Source of the DNA: Lingula anatina
Taxonomy: Eukaryota > Brachiopoda > Lingulata > Lingulida > Lingulidae
NCBI RefSeq assembly: GCF_001039355.2
Contig: NW_019774003.1
Coordinates: 94,374 to 158,373, forward strand
Reading direction: 5' to 3'
Length of the DNA stretch: 64,000 nucleotides
Positions 24,101 through 37,500 of this stretch are shown one piece after another; the stretch's first letter is position 1, and the number at the start of each line of letters is the position of its first letter. The notes beneath the pieces are model-generated. The model did no database searches. It saw nothing but the letters and a program-made list of their open reading frames with translations, and was not told the DNA's origin. Both the position numbers and the translations under genes were made by a program.

Positions 24101-27100
24101 GAATATGTGAGTATGAAATGCAAATCATGCAGTTGTTAAAACAAATATTTCATGTGTTGGGTGGATCCATTCACTACAATATACAGAACCTTGTGTTTAA
24201 CAAGTTTGAAAAATGAGCTTATTATTAATACTTTTATTATAATTATTATTTCTGTGTATAGTAAATTTTATGAAACCAAAGTTCCAAATTGTAGCAGCTG
24301 CTTCTGTTATTTAAACTTTATTTTAACATTTCAAACCACAAGTATTTGCATTTTGAATACTGTAGTCCTAGATGTTGCATAACATGTGCATAAAGTCACC
24401 ATGCATCCTTAGTATAATGTTAGGCCACATTCAGAACAAGTTGATCAGCTGACTAAAAGATCTGCCAATCAAATATGGCCGACCCACTTGAAAGCTTGCC
24501 TTGTAATCCCCATGGTGAATCTATTCAGTGTCTATAAGGGGATTATGCAGCAAGCTTTCAAGTGGGTAAGCCATATTTGATCTGCAGAACAACTAATTCT
24601 GAAGGTGCCCTTAGTTAACACAATATCAACTTTTCAGCATCGAATTCAGCCAGGAGACATACTTGATGAGTTATATGGAGAGGCATTGAAAGGTGTCAAA
24701 CAGGGAAGAGTAAGTTAATCTAGTTTCACTACTTACTGTTATAATTAATAGTTAGGTATGATTTCAAAGGTATACAATAATATATATAAGGGGACTTCTT
24801 TATTCAAAGATTCAAAACAAGTGAGCTGAAGACAGGACATTCATTTAACATGTTTATAAGAATGATCTGCGCCCTGAGTAATTAGTTCTACATGTATAAT
24901 TGTGTCTGCACAAGTGTCTTCATGTTGTTTCAGATTCCAAGTTTACTCAGGCAGAACAAAGGATGGCCAATCACTTTATCTGTTATCAAGGTAATGATGT
25001 GGCTCTGAGGCCTATAACCCAAAATAATTAAACAAGTGAAATAATTTAGACTGAAACATCAACTTCATTTCAGGATAAATCCACAGTAGTCCACTAAAGA
25101 AGGAAGTAACTAAACTTTATAACCAAAGATTTCAGTTTTGACATAACATTAAACAGTTAAGTCCACTATGATCAAACATTGCACCTTTTTTATGAAAACT
25201 GGTGAAAAACTAATGTTACATGTAGTTTGGAGCTCTTTTGATAAGCAGACCAGATATAAAAAAAAAACAAAAAACTTCAAATGCGTTGCTGCTCACCTCA
25301 TTGCCAGTGTCACACCCAAAACACAATCACAACTGGCACAATCCTGTCAAAACGATCTTGGGTGTGGCTGTCATGAATAAGATGATACAATGAGTGCTTG
25401 AAAGTTCACAGAAGCAGTAATTGCATCGATCATTTATAAGGAAGTTTTGTTGATAAGACTCCAAACTCTTGAAAGCAGTGTAATAAACATGACATATATA
25501 AATAACCAGTAACAAATAATTTGAATGAAAAAGATATATCGTATTGATTGGGTCAAAATATTTTTCATTTTTAGTGCAAATATAAAGATGGCCGCCTCTT
25601 CCCTCCTATAGCAGAAATGCTGCGATGCATGGATACTGATCTTCCCTCCCTGTCCTCCATCATCAAACATGCACGTGAAAACAAGGACAAGGTGGATTTG
25701 AACAAGAAACCTCCTCATGCAGTCCTTCCAGAGGATGGATACAAAGACGTCCCTATACAGACACCAGAAAGCAGGTGCTGAAATGTTTTTATTTGCAGAC
25801 ATATTGTATCTTTTTAAATTTATTTAATCATTTTTTTGTTATTTAGTAATTTACTTTATCAATATACTTTTAATTTTAGTTTTTAAAAGTTTTTAATTGA
25901 GAACACTTGAAGTGGGGTTTTGTACCTGTGTCTTAATTATAACAGACTGCCATAACAGGTTTTTTTGCTGTAATAAAGCAAAAGACATAAAAGGATGGGA
26001 CACTTTGAATGTTAAGAGGATATTTCTTGTTTTTTTATTTATTTTTATTTTATTTTATTTTATTTTATTTTATTTTATTTTTTTATTTTTTTATTTTATT
26101 TTTTTTTTTGTGGGAGACTCTGAATGGTAAGAGTTCAAATGTATTTATACAAGCTACTTTTTATGTATTACAGAGCCAGGTACAGAGTGCAATATGTGGG
26201 AAAGACTCATGTAGGTCAGGTATGCACTCTTGAATCTAAAAACCTCAGTCACATTCAGTAAAAAATAATCAACATCTTTTCAAGCAGCTGAAGGTTATAT
26301 ATTATACCATTAGGATTAAGATTATTTTCAGGATAATCAGTTATTGAATACATATGTTTATGCATAAATTTGCAATTCATTGAGACAACTATTTATTGAT
26401 TTAGTTGATTTTTGCTTTTGCATTAATTTTTTTTCATTTATTTACTTTCAGAGATAAGATAATTAATGTTCATCTTATTTTATTGATTGATTGCTGAAAA
26501 TTTTAATTATTATTGTATTTTTCATATTTCATTATTTGCTGAATGTCTGATGTACAATAACATATTTAATACCTATTTTATCAGGATGGCAGTATGTGCC
26601 AGATAGAAAATGCAGTGGCTACTGTACTTAGCAATAATCCTGACCACAGGGTAAGAACTTTAATTATTTATTTATTTATTTATTTGTCATTGTGGCTACT
26701 GTATTAATAATCGCTGTGATCAGAATGAGTAAGAGAATTCCTATGTGAGAAAGATTTATGCAATAAATTAATTTTGTTTTGTTAAATAAATTGAATTGAA
26801 CAAACCAATTATTTTTTCATTCCACACATCATTTCACAGGGTTGTTTAAAATACAGCTAAAATGTTACAGATCAAAGTATTTAGAATACTTCTCTGTGAA
26901 TGTGTTATTCTTTGAACTTTATAAAAAAAAACATGAAAAAAATTTTTTATTGTTTCATATCACACAGTTTTATCAGGTAATCTTGAATCTTGCACAAGTT
27001 GGAGAAAATAATTTTATGTTAAGTTTTCTGTACACTTTTAGGTTTGTGTGCGGTAGTGTTGGAAATTGCTGGTTTATTTTTGCAATTGATTTGTGTCATT

Positions 27101-29141
27101 AGATCTTTTTATTTGGTGTGGCCACACCCTTATGTGTACCTGTATAAAACACCTCCTATAGGTCTGTCAGGTGTGTGTATGGGTATGGTTACCCCCATGT
27201 ATTAATTACTAAGTACACAGTACTCAGCACTTTTTGAATTTGTCAGTTTTACATAATATGTAAAAATAGCACAGTTTTTATGCAGTTTCTTCAGTTACTT
27301 TGTGTGAATGTGCACAGCTAGTTATTTGAAAACTGTGTTATCGGTAATTATGACATTTTTGTTTGCTTTCATCTTAAGCCATAGATACAGTACTTAGATC
27401 TTAATTGCAAGTTGGCATGACAAATGCAATGTTACCAACATTGCTTTTTGTTAACACAAAATACACCACAGTTCAAAGCATTTTACATTGATATATATGA
27501 ATTAACTTTATTGTTTTCATATTTCATCACAAGAATTAAGATGTGTCTGTTCAGTATTATTTAGAAAATTTTACTGTCTTTGTAAATGCATATTTTCCCA
27601 AATTCACCACTAAATCACTCATTCAATTTGTTCAAGTTTGTGAAATAATACAAATCATAGATAAGAAGGATATATTTTACTTAATATATTAGATGATTTT
27701 TTTTCTCAACTCAGGATGTTGATGTGGAGCTGGGGGAGACAGAAGTGATCACAACTATTGTGGAAACAAATCAGGTATCCACCAGGTCATGTTGTACTTC
27801 TTTTTCATTTCAGATTATTATTTCAACCAAAGTTGGGATTCTTTGAGTTCTTCTTTAAATTTTTGAACAAAAAAAAAATTGATCAAAAATATTGTACATA
27901 ATAGTGAAGGATATTTTAAAAGTATTCCCTAGTTTCACCATTCTTTTCTTTTAATTCTTTTTGGCCTGATATACATATGCATTTTGAGTTAAAATTTTTT
28001 TGACCCCACTTTAAAAAAATCTCTCTTATCAAAACATGTTTAAATCAGTTTTATCACAGCATTCTCACAGGGTTAATGACTCTTTGCCTTTATGTATGTT
28101 CTACATGTCATTTTAGGTGTTCTTCTTCTGTTAATAACATGTCAAACAATAGTGTGTATGCATTTTGTTCTGTTTTGTTGGCAACCCCATGTTTGTCCCA
28201 TTAGTAGCTAGTAGAGTACAACAACTTGCATTAATTTCCACTTCATTTACTTAAGTGCAGTATATCTATATGTTTAAAAGCCTAAGGAGATCTACCCACC
28301 CAATATAAGCACTAAATATAGCAAAGAGATATCCATTCACTATAATCATCATCACACTAAGGCATTAGGTATAAGCTGATTGCTAATAACAATATACTGT
28401 GTTGTTAGTTCTGTTTTACCAAAACAAGCACATTTTAGGAGTTTCTTATTCAGAGCACAAAAAATTTAATTGATCAAGAAAAAAAGCAAATCTTTTTAAT
28501 GAGCAGTGTTGTGTTTACATAACTACATGAGTCACTGAAAGCATGTTTGCCTGCATTTTTTGTATCTGTAGAAACAATCTTATTTTTAAATTACTGATTT
28601 TTTAGACATCAACATTTATGTTATTTTTGCTTTCTACATAGTGATTTATCATAATATAATGGAACTATAACCACCTACCAATTCTGTTAATACAATGTTT
28701 AATTATAAACAGCATTTTATGAATTAAAGTATGATTATGACATTTTACAAGCAAGTTTGAACCCATTACACACTAAAAAAAATAGAACAATATTTTGGTT
28801 ATCCTTATTATTTCCACTTATATTTTTCAGGAAAAGTTGCGGCATGCATACCCTTTGATCTCATCATGTGGCAGAAGAGAGGACAGTTCTCAATACTTTG
28901 GCTATATAGCTGGGTAAGTGGACACTGGGGAAACTGTGGCACCCTGGGTTTACAAGGTTACTGGAAACTTAGTACACCCAGTGAAACACAGGATGATTCA
29001 CAGAATATGATCAGTATTTACTTTGATTCCGTAGGAATATCATTATGCACAAACAGTAATTGTGATCATAAACTAGGAAAGCTGTGGGGGAGCATACAGC
29101 TGTTAGTGAGTGCATGTGCATGGCCCCCCCCCCCCCCCCCA

Positions 29142-29174
<33 letters not shown>

Positions 29175-30139
29175 GATCTACCTTTGCTATTTTGCAAGTA
29201 GACTGCAACTTTTAATATCACATCAATGCTAGATTTGGAACAACAGAAAGAGGTTTTTGATATATCTTTCTTGTTTTTTTTTCTCATGGAGGTTCACCAC
29301 TATCAGACATACCAGGAAGGGAGGGTACATATAACCCCAGTAATTCTATATGATGTCATATCACAGTATGTTTACTGTTACTGTTCCTATTATTGTTATT
29401 ATTGCAATTGCTATATTGTTGATATTGCTGATGTTGCTTTCCCTATTGTTATTATTTCAGAGAGACAACCTGCACAATGTCCAAGGATTTTATCTGCTAT
29501 GTTTTCAAAGCAAACTGTGATAATGAGGTACAATTACAAACAGTATATTTTGTCTCAGAAAAACATATTTTTTTATAAAGGAATTCCCTCAAAATATTTT
29601 GATATTCTTTTGATATTCAATAACAACTTATTGAATGTAAACTTAATTTGTATCATTTATACATGTTTTATGCTAAGTATAAAATAGTAAAAATTTGAAA
29701 ATTATCTACTTTATAAGTAACACAGCCTTGTGTGCAAAAGTCTGTCAAAAAGTTGAATTGTTTTTATTACATTTTTTTGTTTCAACGTGTGTTGTACATC
29801 TTTGTAGGCGAGAATACTCTTATGTGGAATAGGTGAGTAGTGAAAAATAAGATGAGTTTCATGACTCCAGTATTTCTGTGCTGTAACACAGTAAAATAAC
29901 CCAATATACTAGTATATATGATGGCTCCATGGGGGCTGAGAAATAATTGAGTTGAAGCAAATATATGTGAATGTATTGTTTAATTATTACAATATATCAG
30001 TTTGAATGACAATTGATTTCAATATCATTCAAGAAATGTTGTTGTATATTCAGCTTCATATCTGTTTCAACTTGTATAGGGGAGTTCTTTGTATTTTTCA
30101 ACAGCTCAAGGATTTGGAAGAACACATTGGTTTGTATAA
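18196..30139 (+). CDS. RUN, PDZ-like and PTB domain protein, 20 exons
   Basis: Coding exons are 18196-18232, 19301-19405, 19798-19876, 20460-20511, 20903-21010, 22636-22684, 22932-22990, 23160-23195, 23510-23562, 24046-24106, 24638-24709, 24934-24990, 25575-25774, 26174-26219, 26585-26650, 27715-27774, 28831-28913, 29461-29527, 29808-29832 and 30105-30139. All have GT-AG borders and matching phase and give 449 residues. Residues ~8-165 form a RUN domain (VEDENTYLKPLCETIEEIL; GRGRLFIRSALQKKVLS; QWYDPTES). RUN domains usually bind Rab/Rap-type GTPases or motors. Residues ~180-256 resemble a PDZ fold (YISNRAFVIAVDENSVASEY; IQPGDILDELYG). Residues ~323-449 resemble a PTB/PID domain, starting RYRVQYVGKTHVG and ending with a C-terminal helix (ARILLCGIAQGF) ten residues before the stop. 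Residues 257-322 form a charged linker. An adaptor linking vesicle GTPases to receptor tails is plausible but is inference. I do not recognise a named vertebrate orthologue. Confidence 0.88.
19118..19286. mobile_element. hAT-type MITE with caggggcggatc termini
   Basis: The 169-bp element starts caggggcggatcc and ends with the inverted complement atccgcccctg. It is flanked by atatt on both sides (19113-19117 and 19287-19291). The CAGGGGCGGAT terminus is typical of hAT-derived MITEs, although hAT target duplications are usually 8 bp. Inside, a tgac-gtcttcc motif occurs three times. The right end lies 14 bases before the 3' splice site of exon 2 of the RUN-PTB gene. Confidence 0.85.
23394..23540 (+). 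repeat. Tandem duplication of a 3' splice site plus exon start
   Basis: 23394-23466 and 23467-23540 are diverged copies of one ~70-base unit. Each runs from an acaaaaa stretch through a tctgtt-ct-gcag acceptor into an exon start. The downstream copy opens exon 9 (RYRDYEFVP). The upstream copy would encode WRREYKFVL after its own cag acceptor. The 69 bases from 23441 to 23509 are open in the exon 9 phase, so either acceptor would keep the frame. Confidence 0.8.
24417..24620. mobile_element. Foldback MITE, copy 2 (RUN-PTB intron 10)
   Basis: This is a nearly palindromic ~204-bp element. The left arm carries ccacattcagaacaagttg, atcaaatatggccgacccac and ttgaaagcttgc. The right arm is the reverse complement with few changes. 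The outer ends read atgtta and taaca. It shares arms with 16050-16342 but has a shorter centre. It ends about 17 bases upstream of exon 11 (24638), so it borders the 3' splice site. Confidence 0.85.
26030..26109. repeat. (TTTTA)n pentanucleotide repeat
   Basis: T-rich TTTTA and TTTTTA units run for about 80 bases in RUN-PTB intron 13, ending 64 bases before exon 14. On the sense strand it may act as an extended polypyrimidine tract. Confidence 0.9.
29129..29172. repeat. Poly-C / (CA)n compound microsatellite
   Basis: A run of about 16 C is followed by about 15 CA units in RUN-PTB intron 17. It is a likely assembly and length hotspot. Confidence 0.9.
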
Positions 30140-32440
30140 CAACTCTGGAAACACTAAAGAGGATACAGTAGTGACATTGCCATATTGGATCTTGTCTCTT
30201 TATCCATATGCTCACACCTAGTGGCCAAAGACCCCAATCTCATACAGTTATAATCTTTTGTTTTGTTTTGTGGAAAGTGGAATCAATATGTTTCTATTTT
30301 GGCAATGGAAGGGATGTGTTCCCATAGATGCTAGTCTTATAGGTAGAATTCTCAGTTTTTGGAAGTGGACGGAATAGAATGTGTGTTGCCACAGATCTCG
30401 CATTCTTAAATATTGACATTTCAGTTTACAGGAAGTGTAAACAATATGTTGCCATGGATACCAGTCTCTTGTAGACTTAGATATGAGTAGACATTTCAGT
30501 CCCTAGAAAGTGAAAGTGATATGGCCTGAAACCAACTAAATCTCCACATTTAACATTTGAATAACTTTTTGAAGTTTGTCAACTAGAGTTATGCCAAAGA
30601 TATTAATTTTGTATTTAACCAGAAAGAAGTGATATATCACAGTCTCTTGGAAAAATTATTAGTTTATATGAGGTGGAAATATCAATAATAGAATTAAGAT
30701 TATGCCAAAGGTACTTGCAATTAAGCCAAAAGGAAACAAAGTTGTTCAACCTGTTCAACCCATTCATAGATATTGGGACAAAAAATACCAATTTTGGTTA
30801 TCAAATTAGTGCTCCCATTTTGTTAATTTACTACCACATCAGTAGCATGTTGCTTCATAACTATAGCACATGTATTATGCATTTTTTATTATATATAAAA
30901 CACCAGTAAGATGTTAACCATTAAAATGTGTATCACATGAAAATCTGTTTACATTGTGAAGCACTTATACCAGTTACTGTACTACTAGTTGTTCTGTCTT
31001 GCACATATATAGTATTAAATACAACACAATGCATTCCAATGTATTATCAGATACATCAAATCTGTATTTGTGTCTATGAAGGTTATTAGACACTCAGCAA
31101 AGATACTGTTCACACTTTTTCTACTCCCTCTGGACTAGAAATATATTAAAACATATGTGTATTTCTAAAAAACAGGTATATATATATCCATTGACTAAAA
31201 TGAGACATGTACATAACCATTTGCCACCCATCCAATACAAAAAAGTATTCCTTTCTTTATTTTACTATCATTATCATGCTAAAATATAGAAAAATTACTT
31301 AGTATATATTCAAGCCAGTCACTGTAGTTTTTCATCTTACCTGTGTCATATAGAAACTGTCAGTGCATTTTTGTGAGAGTGTCCTATAGAATTATCTTAA
31401 TTATATGGGACTATTATTTCTCTATGCTCCAGTGTTTAATCAACCAAACATTGTTTTATTCTATATGAGTGCAATACAACCTAGTTTACTGTACTGGTAT
31501 AGTGCAATAGAGAATGATATTTTTCAAGTCTTTTCAGTTTGGATGGATTTGTCCTTTCAGAACAAACATTAGAGCAGTTCCTAAGAAATTTTTTAGTTGG
31601 GGTTTTCAGTCCGTGAGCTAAATTGTCTGAAAATTTCTTAATTCTATTTGCTCTGTGTTATTCAATGTACTGTATGTGAAAATTGTGTATTCTTATAGAA
31701 TTTTGTTGACTAGGGAGTGTCGTGTCTGTGTTTGCTATTGGAAGGTGTACTTATGTATTATTTATTACAAGTTATGGAGCAATTATTTTGAAAATTGTTT
31801 AAATCTACCTCACCTCACATTGTAGATGCTGTCATTTATGCAGTTACACTGTACATGTGTTGCACATTGATTTGCACTGTATTATGTATAACATTAAACT
31901 CTCTCTGGTCATCCTGATTCAGATTTTGCTGATAGTTGCAACTTTTTAATAGCAACACTTATCAGTTTATTTCAGCAGAAAAGGGTGTGCCATAGTTCGT
32001 TTCTGTTCATTTTGTTGACATACTGTATTGTTAATTATCCTGTAAATGCTAATTTACTGTTATACTTTTTATGTTATTGAATTTATATTAAATATAAAGT
32101 TGCTATTATTCAGTTGGAAACATGCAGGTGCCATGTGCAATACTATTTATATAAAGTGTGGAGATAATTGAGAAATCTGTCTTAAGTCACCTCTCTGCAC
32201 ACTGACTATACAGATGTACTAGTTCTTGTTTTGAAATTCTCAAAGTTTGAAATAATTCCGATTTATCTATTTTTTAAATTGTTTGCACATTTTTGTATGA
32301 TTTTGTTTATTTTGAAAAGATATATTTATGGAAAAATAGAAAAAAGTGCAATACATGTATATGTTGATGAAAGGGGACATGGTGTTTTGTATTGTAGTTT
32401 TTGTAGAAGAAAAATAAATGAATTGAATTTGAAAAATTTC
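30140..32440 (+). other. 3' UTR of the RUN-PTB gene
   Basis: No coding frame is found after the stop codon. The AATAAA at 32413-32418, followed by AT-rich sequence, is a candidate polyadenylation signal and would give a 3' UTR of about 2.3 kb. A decayed minisatellite lies at 30270-30530. Earlier A-rich sites could give shorter forms. Confidence 0.45.
30270..30530. repeat. Diverged ~75-bp minisatellite in a 3' UTR
   Basis: Three to four imperfect units occur in a row. Each contains ggaagtg (or gaaagtg), then aatatgtt with a gttgccata or gttcccata stretch, then ccagtctt or ctagtctt, tag, and a closing acatttcag or attctcag. The copies have drifted by substitutions and small indels. Confidence 0.65.
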
Positions 32441-34528
32441 GTTTAAGGACAAGTTTTTCAAATTATCGTTGCATATGCTGGTGTATTGTAAAGAGCTAAG
32501 CGCGAATTTATTTTTAACTCGAACTTAAGGAGTTGAGAAAAAAATTAAAGATTCCCAATTTACTGAATCTCCTTCCGCCGCTTCCTTTATTTTTCATTAT
32601 CTCATAAAATTCTTCATTTTCCGTAGTCGCAGACGCCCCTTGTTTTGAAACCATGGGTATTATATGGGCGTCTCTTCGAGGTGGGTGTCAAAATGAACAT
32701 TAACATTTAATAACGAAATTGAGATGAAAATGTTATCGTTTCACCTTCGGTATCTTGCTGTCTCTTGCATTGTTCTTGGATTTTGGACGGGATTAGGGCA
32801 GCCCGAGATTAGGAGTTTTCAAGAAAATGAGCGTCACGCGCGACGTCAAAGAAGACAGTGAAATGATGGATATGTTTTCCCACAAGCTAATCAGACGTGC
32901 TGAGCGTTTGTGCAAACATGCGCGGACTCAAGTTTGTTGAGTGGACAGTTTGTGAGACGAGCTAATTATCATTCTTCGCTACCACCAGACCACCAGGCCT
33001 CTTTTGGGTGTTGAGTGCAGAAGTCACAGATATATGTGATAGGATTCACAATGAGGTTTCTGTTCGGTGAGGGAACCAGTAAATCGTGACTTTGGAGGTT
33101 AAAAAATAATTCATGAAACTTTACCCTCCGTTTTGGACAAACTAACAAAAGCGTTGTCCCTTCATCAGACTGATCAAACGTATTAATCTGCAATGCCTAT
33201 ATTGATAATGTTTTGTTTAGGCTGTCCCAGTCAGAGCAATAGTCCATAATTGAGTGTTCTGCAAACTTGGAAATAGAACAAAATCTGTTTGTATTATATC
33301 GTTTCTCTTTCCCCGACTGGTACTAAGAAGATCATGAGATCGTAATATCAACTGTAGGGGCAGTAATATGAATACTTGTTGACACCTCCTAAAACACCAA
33401 GCTATCGGATTAGTTTTTCATAACCCAGGGTTCTAGTAGAGCTAAATTTGACTCACCATCTATTCTATAAATTACCCTATATTAATATACATTATCCTAT
33501 AATAATACACATTTTGCCTTATTTCAAGTGTGTGCACAGTATAAAGCACACAGACCTTCAAAAACTTCTGATTTTCAGTGGACTCCTGTATTAAACCTTG
33601 ACCAACGCCTACAATGTAGACCTTAAAGTCATTTTCTTATGTAAAAATTAAGCTCGAAGCGAGATTCTGATAAATTTTGAGCTTGCTTGGAGACCAAGAT
33701 AATGAAGTCAAAACTGGCAAGCTGTTATTTTTCTAATGGTAAGTGGTTTCTTTAGCATATCAACCAGAGTGGAACCTAAACAAGGGAAGTTTTAACATCG
33801 CCATGGGTTCGTGAATTTGATATAGTGGATACCGCAATTTTGATTTCAATTAAATGCAACGGTTTCTGAATCTTAAAATTAAGAATTAATTGTAAAATGA
33901 CAAATAAGTAAATGTCTTATGGTGTTAACTTTTGTGCTTTGCACCCAGGGCACTTGGGGGAATATTTATATGAATTTATGAAGACCTAGATATGCAGATG
34001 CAAAGTGGCTATTTTCATAGCAAGTAAATATTCAGGGCTTATCTCTGGCGTTGCATCCTAATTGCCTTATCAGCGAGCAAATCCTTCTATTTTTTCTCAT
34101 CTTACTATCCAAGTGCTAGCTCAAACAAAGTATATTTGAAAAAAATTAGCTGTGAAGATTTCACCTCAGCATTTCCAAATCTCTTCCAGATCCGTCACGT
34201 AGACACAAAACATGTTTATAATTAAATCAAAATCTGCTGTAAACCCTAGGCTAACTCAGCAATCGATAAATTCTACTGATAAGGCTGATTTATACCTCCA
34301 ATAACGGCGCTGATATTATAAAACAAAACTCGAGAGAATATCATTATTACTGCGAGACTTGTTCAACACAAGTGGGGTTTTATTTTCTCTTCTTGGAGAT
34401 ATGTTGAGCACTTTTAACACAGTTTTGTAGCTCGGATAAAAGAAAGGAAGCGCGTTTATTAGGCCTAAAGGTTAGAAGTTCTAAGTTCTCAAAAAGCCAT
34501 AGTCTGACTATGACGTACATTTTTCTCA
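32441..34528. other. Intergenic, no gene seen
   Basis: No exon or repeat family is recognised. The stretch should hold the promoter and 5' UTR of the LRRC74A-like gene near its right end. The interval 32560-32950 is richer in CG than its surroundings and contains cgcgcgacg, so it could mark an undetected promoter or first exon. This is not demonstrated. Confidence 0.35.
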
Positions 34529-37500
34529 ATGATATTTTATAAAAAGAGGTCTGATAACGTTCTGTTTTCTTCTATGGGCATAACGAAGATTACCATGCAG
34601 CAGGCACAGCAACCACCTGCTGATGAAGGAACACTATTTATATTGAGACCAAAAACTATTGGAGGCAAGCCAGCCATATTACCTCAAAAGAAAATCATAT
34701 GTAGAAGACATAGATGCCGTAAAAACGACACATCATTGAACGGGAACCCATTTTTAGAAAAGGATAACGTGGAATCCATGCAGAGCAACCAGAAGGAAGC
34801 AGATGCTGCTCATTCCAAAAACGGAGAAGCAAAAAACCTCGATGAAACGTTTACCTCCGTTGAGGAAAATTTGACCAATGGGCAACCTGTGGGTGATAAA
34901 CGTGCCAATATTGCTAATATCCAAGACAATCTTGATAACCTCCCATGTTCCATCGATCAGGCTGTTATAGATAGATCCCACAATTCACAACCGACTACCA
35001 GAAAGCTTGATAGAGGAGATAGCCTTGAGTATACCTCTGACGAAGAATCGGACATATCTAGTGATATTTTTGATGATATTTCAGGTAGGCAAACTACCAA
35101 GGCGATTTGAATCCTCTTTAAACGGTAATTGAAAATAGAACATTATTTATTTATTTATGTATTTATTATTATTATTATTTTGTAATTAAAAGAACGCTTT
35201 AGTCATGAAATGATGTGAGGCATAGTAAGATGATGCTAAGATAAAGCCACGTAAATGAAAAAAAAACTCTAAATTCACTGATAAAATTGATCTTACATAA
35301 TCATTTTCATTTAGCGTATGATTCCCCACTTCCTTCGCACACGCCGCTGGCGGGAGAGACGCTGAACCAGAGAACGTACCTTGCGGCATGTCAGCGCGAG
35401 CATGTAACCCCGTCCACCCTCGTCTACCGCCGCCTGACAACAACCACCCTCGACCTCAGCCACCATCCTCTGGGACCTCAGGGAGCCAAGGCCCTGGCCA
35501 TTGCCTTAGTAGTGAGTACCCTCAGGAACGGTTCACAACGAAATTATTATTATTATTATCATTATTATTATGATTATGATTATCATTATTATTATTATCT
35601 GTCCAGAGTTCGATGAACTATTCAGACTTAAGTCCGTTCTTAGGATTGTCTTCTAAAATCCGTGTTATAATTGTTATTAATTCAAAAATTCAAAATTGAT
35701 TTATAAAAAACGATATTACTTTGTACTTTCCATGTTCACTACATTATTTTAATAATCCTAATAGTAATATTGTTCATAAGTTTCATAAATATAATGACAC
35801 CCATTTTTCCGCTCACGTTAGAATAATATTCACGTAACGGACCTCCGGCTCCGAGACGTAGGACTCGGACGTATTGGAGCGTTGTACATAACTGAGATGC
35901 TGCAGGAAAACTTATTTATCACTACTCTGGTGCGTACATTGTATGTTGTTTTAGCAAATAATGAGGTTCTTAACCAAGCATTTATCGTGTCCAAGCGCTT
36001 ACGCGTGCCTGTATCACTTGGTTAACCTAAAGGTTTCAGTGTTTTTACGTACTTTTTTTATGTGTCTGTTAAATTGACGAGTGTGTGAGTGCGTGCGTGT
36101 CCAAGTGTGTGTGTGCGTGCGTGATTACGTGTGTGTACTAGTTCTATACGTGCAACTGGCTGCTTGTAGTTCCCGGTGTGAATGTTTATAGGTCAAAAAT
36201 GTATATTACTAATACTGGAACCTATATAAATTCTGTTTGTAACTCCTATTTAAAAGGCAAAACGAAACCACATTTTCGGTTTCAGTAAATCTGATTTAAA
36301 TTGTTTTTTATCATTCACCAATCTTATATTTTAATCTATCTACATGTAGTAAATGTCAACCTTATTCATATATTATGGAATTCGCTATAAAAGAAACCAT
36401 TTATCACTACCTTTGTTATAAAAGAATTTTTGTACTAGAAATCTGTGCCTATAAAAATTTTGCCTGATGGATATCCTTTCTGAACACAGAATCTCGCTGA
36501 AAATGATATTGGTTCTGAGGCGACTGACGCCCTGTGCAATGTACTTCAAAATAACAAGTTAATAAGGACGCTTGATCTCTCAGGTATGTTGAAAACGAAT
36601 CTTTGGGGTTTTCTCCGAATTTGACTTTAGAATTACTTTCTCAGGCGCTCGGTTTCAGTCTTTGCGTAAATTTATGAACATTAAAAGGGAGCGGTTTGTT
36701 GCCTACCCAGTTGCATATAATTTATAACTGTTGGAGTGCTATTTCAGTTTTTTCAAACTCTCAAGTCTCAAACGTAATGCTGAAATACTGTCGGGACTCT
36801 TCAAAAGAAAATATTAATAGATAATAAGACGAATAATTGCCATTATTTTTATTTGTCTGCTTCATTAGATGTAAAATTATTCCAGGGAATTTTCTAACAG
36901 ACGTCAGTGCAGAGCGCCTTTGCGTTATGTTACACACGAACGAGACGGTGCGAGACCTGCGTGTAAGGCGTAACTGTTTCTGTGAGAAAGGCGGCATTGC
37001 GTTTGGTAAAGTTTTAGGTAATAATCACTACATTTTGTCATATGGGATGTCATGTGAAAGCATTTTTTATACAAGTTATACTGCTTCTTTTCGTTATGAA
37101 TTCCACAGTAAAGAAATCCTTATTATCCGTCTCTATCTCACTCAATGTCCATGTATTTTACGTATTTTGCGAGTTCGTTTATTCGCCCAACTTATTCCAC
37201 ATCTCTCACTGTAATTAATACCGCAATGTTAATTTTTTGGTCTATTTTTAAATAAAGTAAAAACTCTATCCGTTCTCTCTTAGGCCTGCTTTACGCTGAT
37301 CATGAGTATCTCGCTTAGGACTCAAGAACAGCTATAGCACTATGCCATTGATAGCTTCTGTTAGCAGTCTTCATAACTACCACAATGAGATGAAATCATT
37401 TTCTTCTTTTTTCAGTGGACAATGCGAGTCTTGTATGTTTAGATCTCAGTTGGAATCATATCAGAAGAAAGGGCGCGATAGCAATCTGTAAAGGTATTCA

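Noticed and set aside
25897-26233. Two Phe/Leu-rich ORFs
   Set aside because: They are translations of the TTTTA repeat in an intron.
29066-29287. Minus-strand ORF with Cys-Val repeats
   Set aside because: It is a translation of the CA/GT microsatellite, not a gene.
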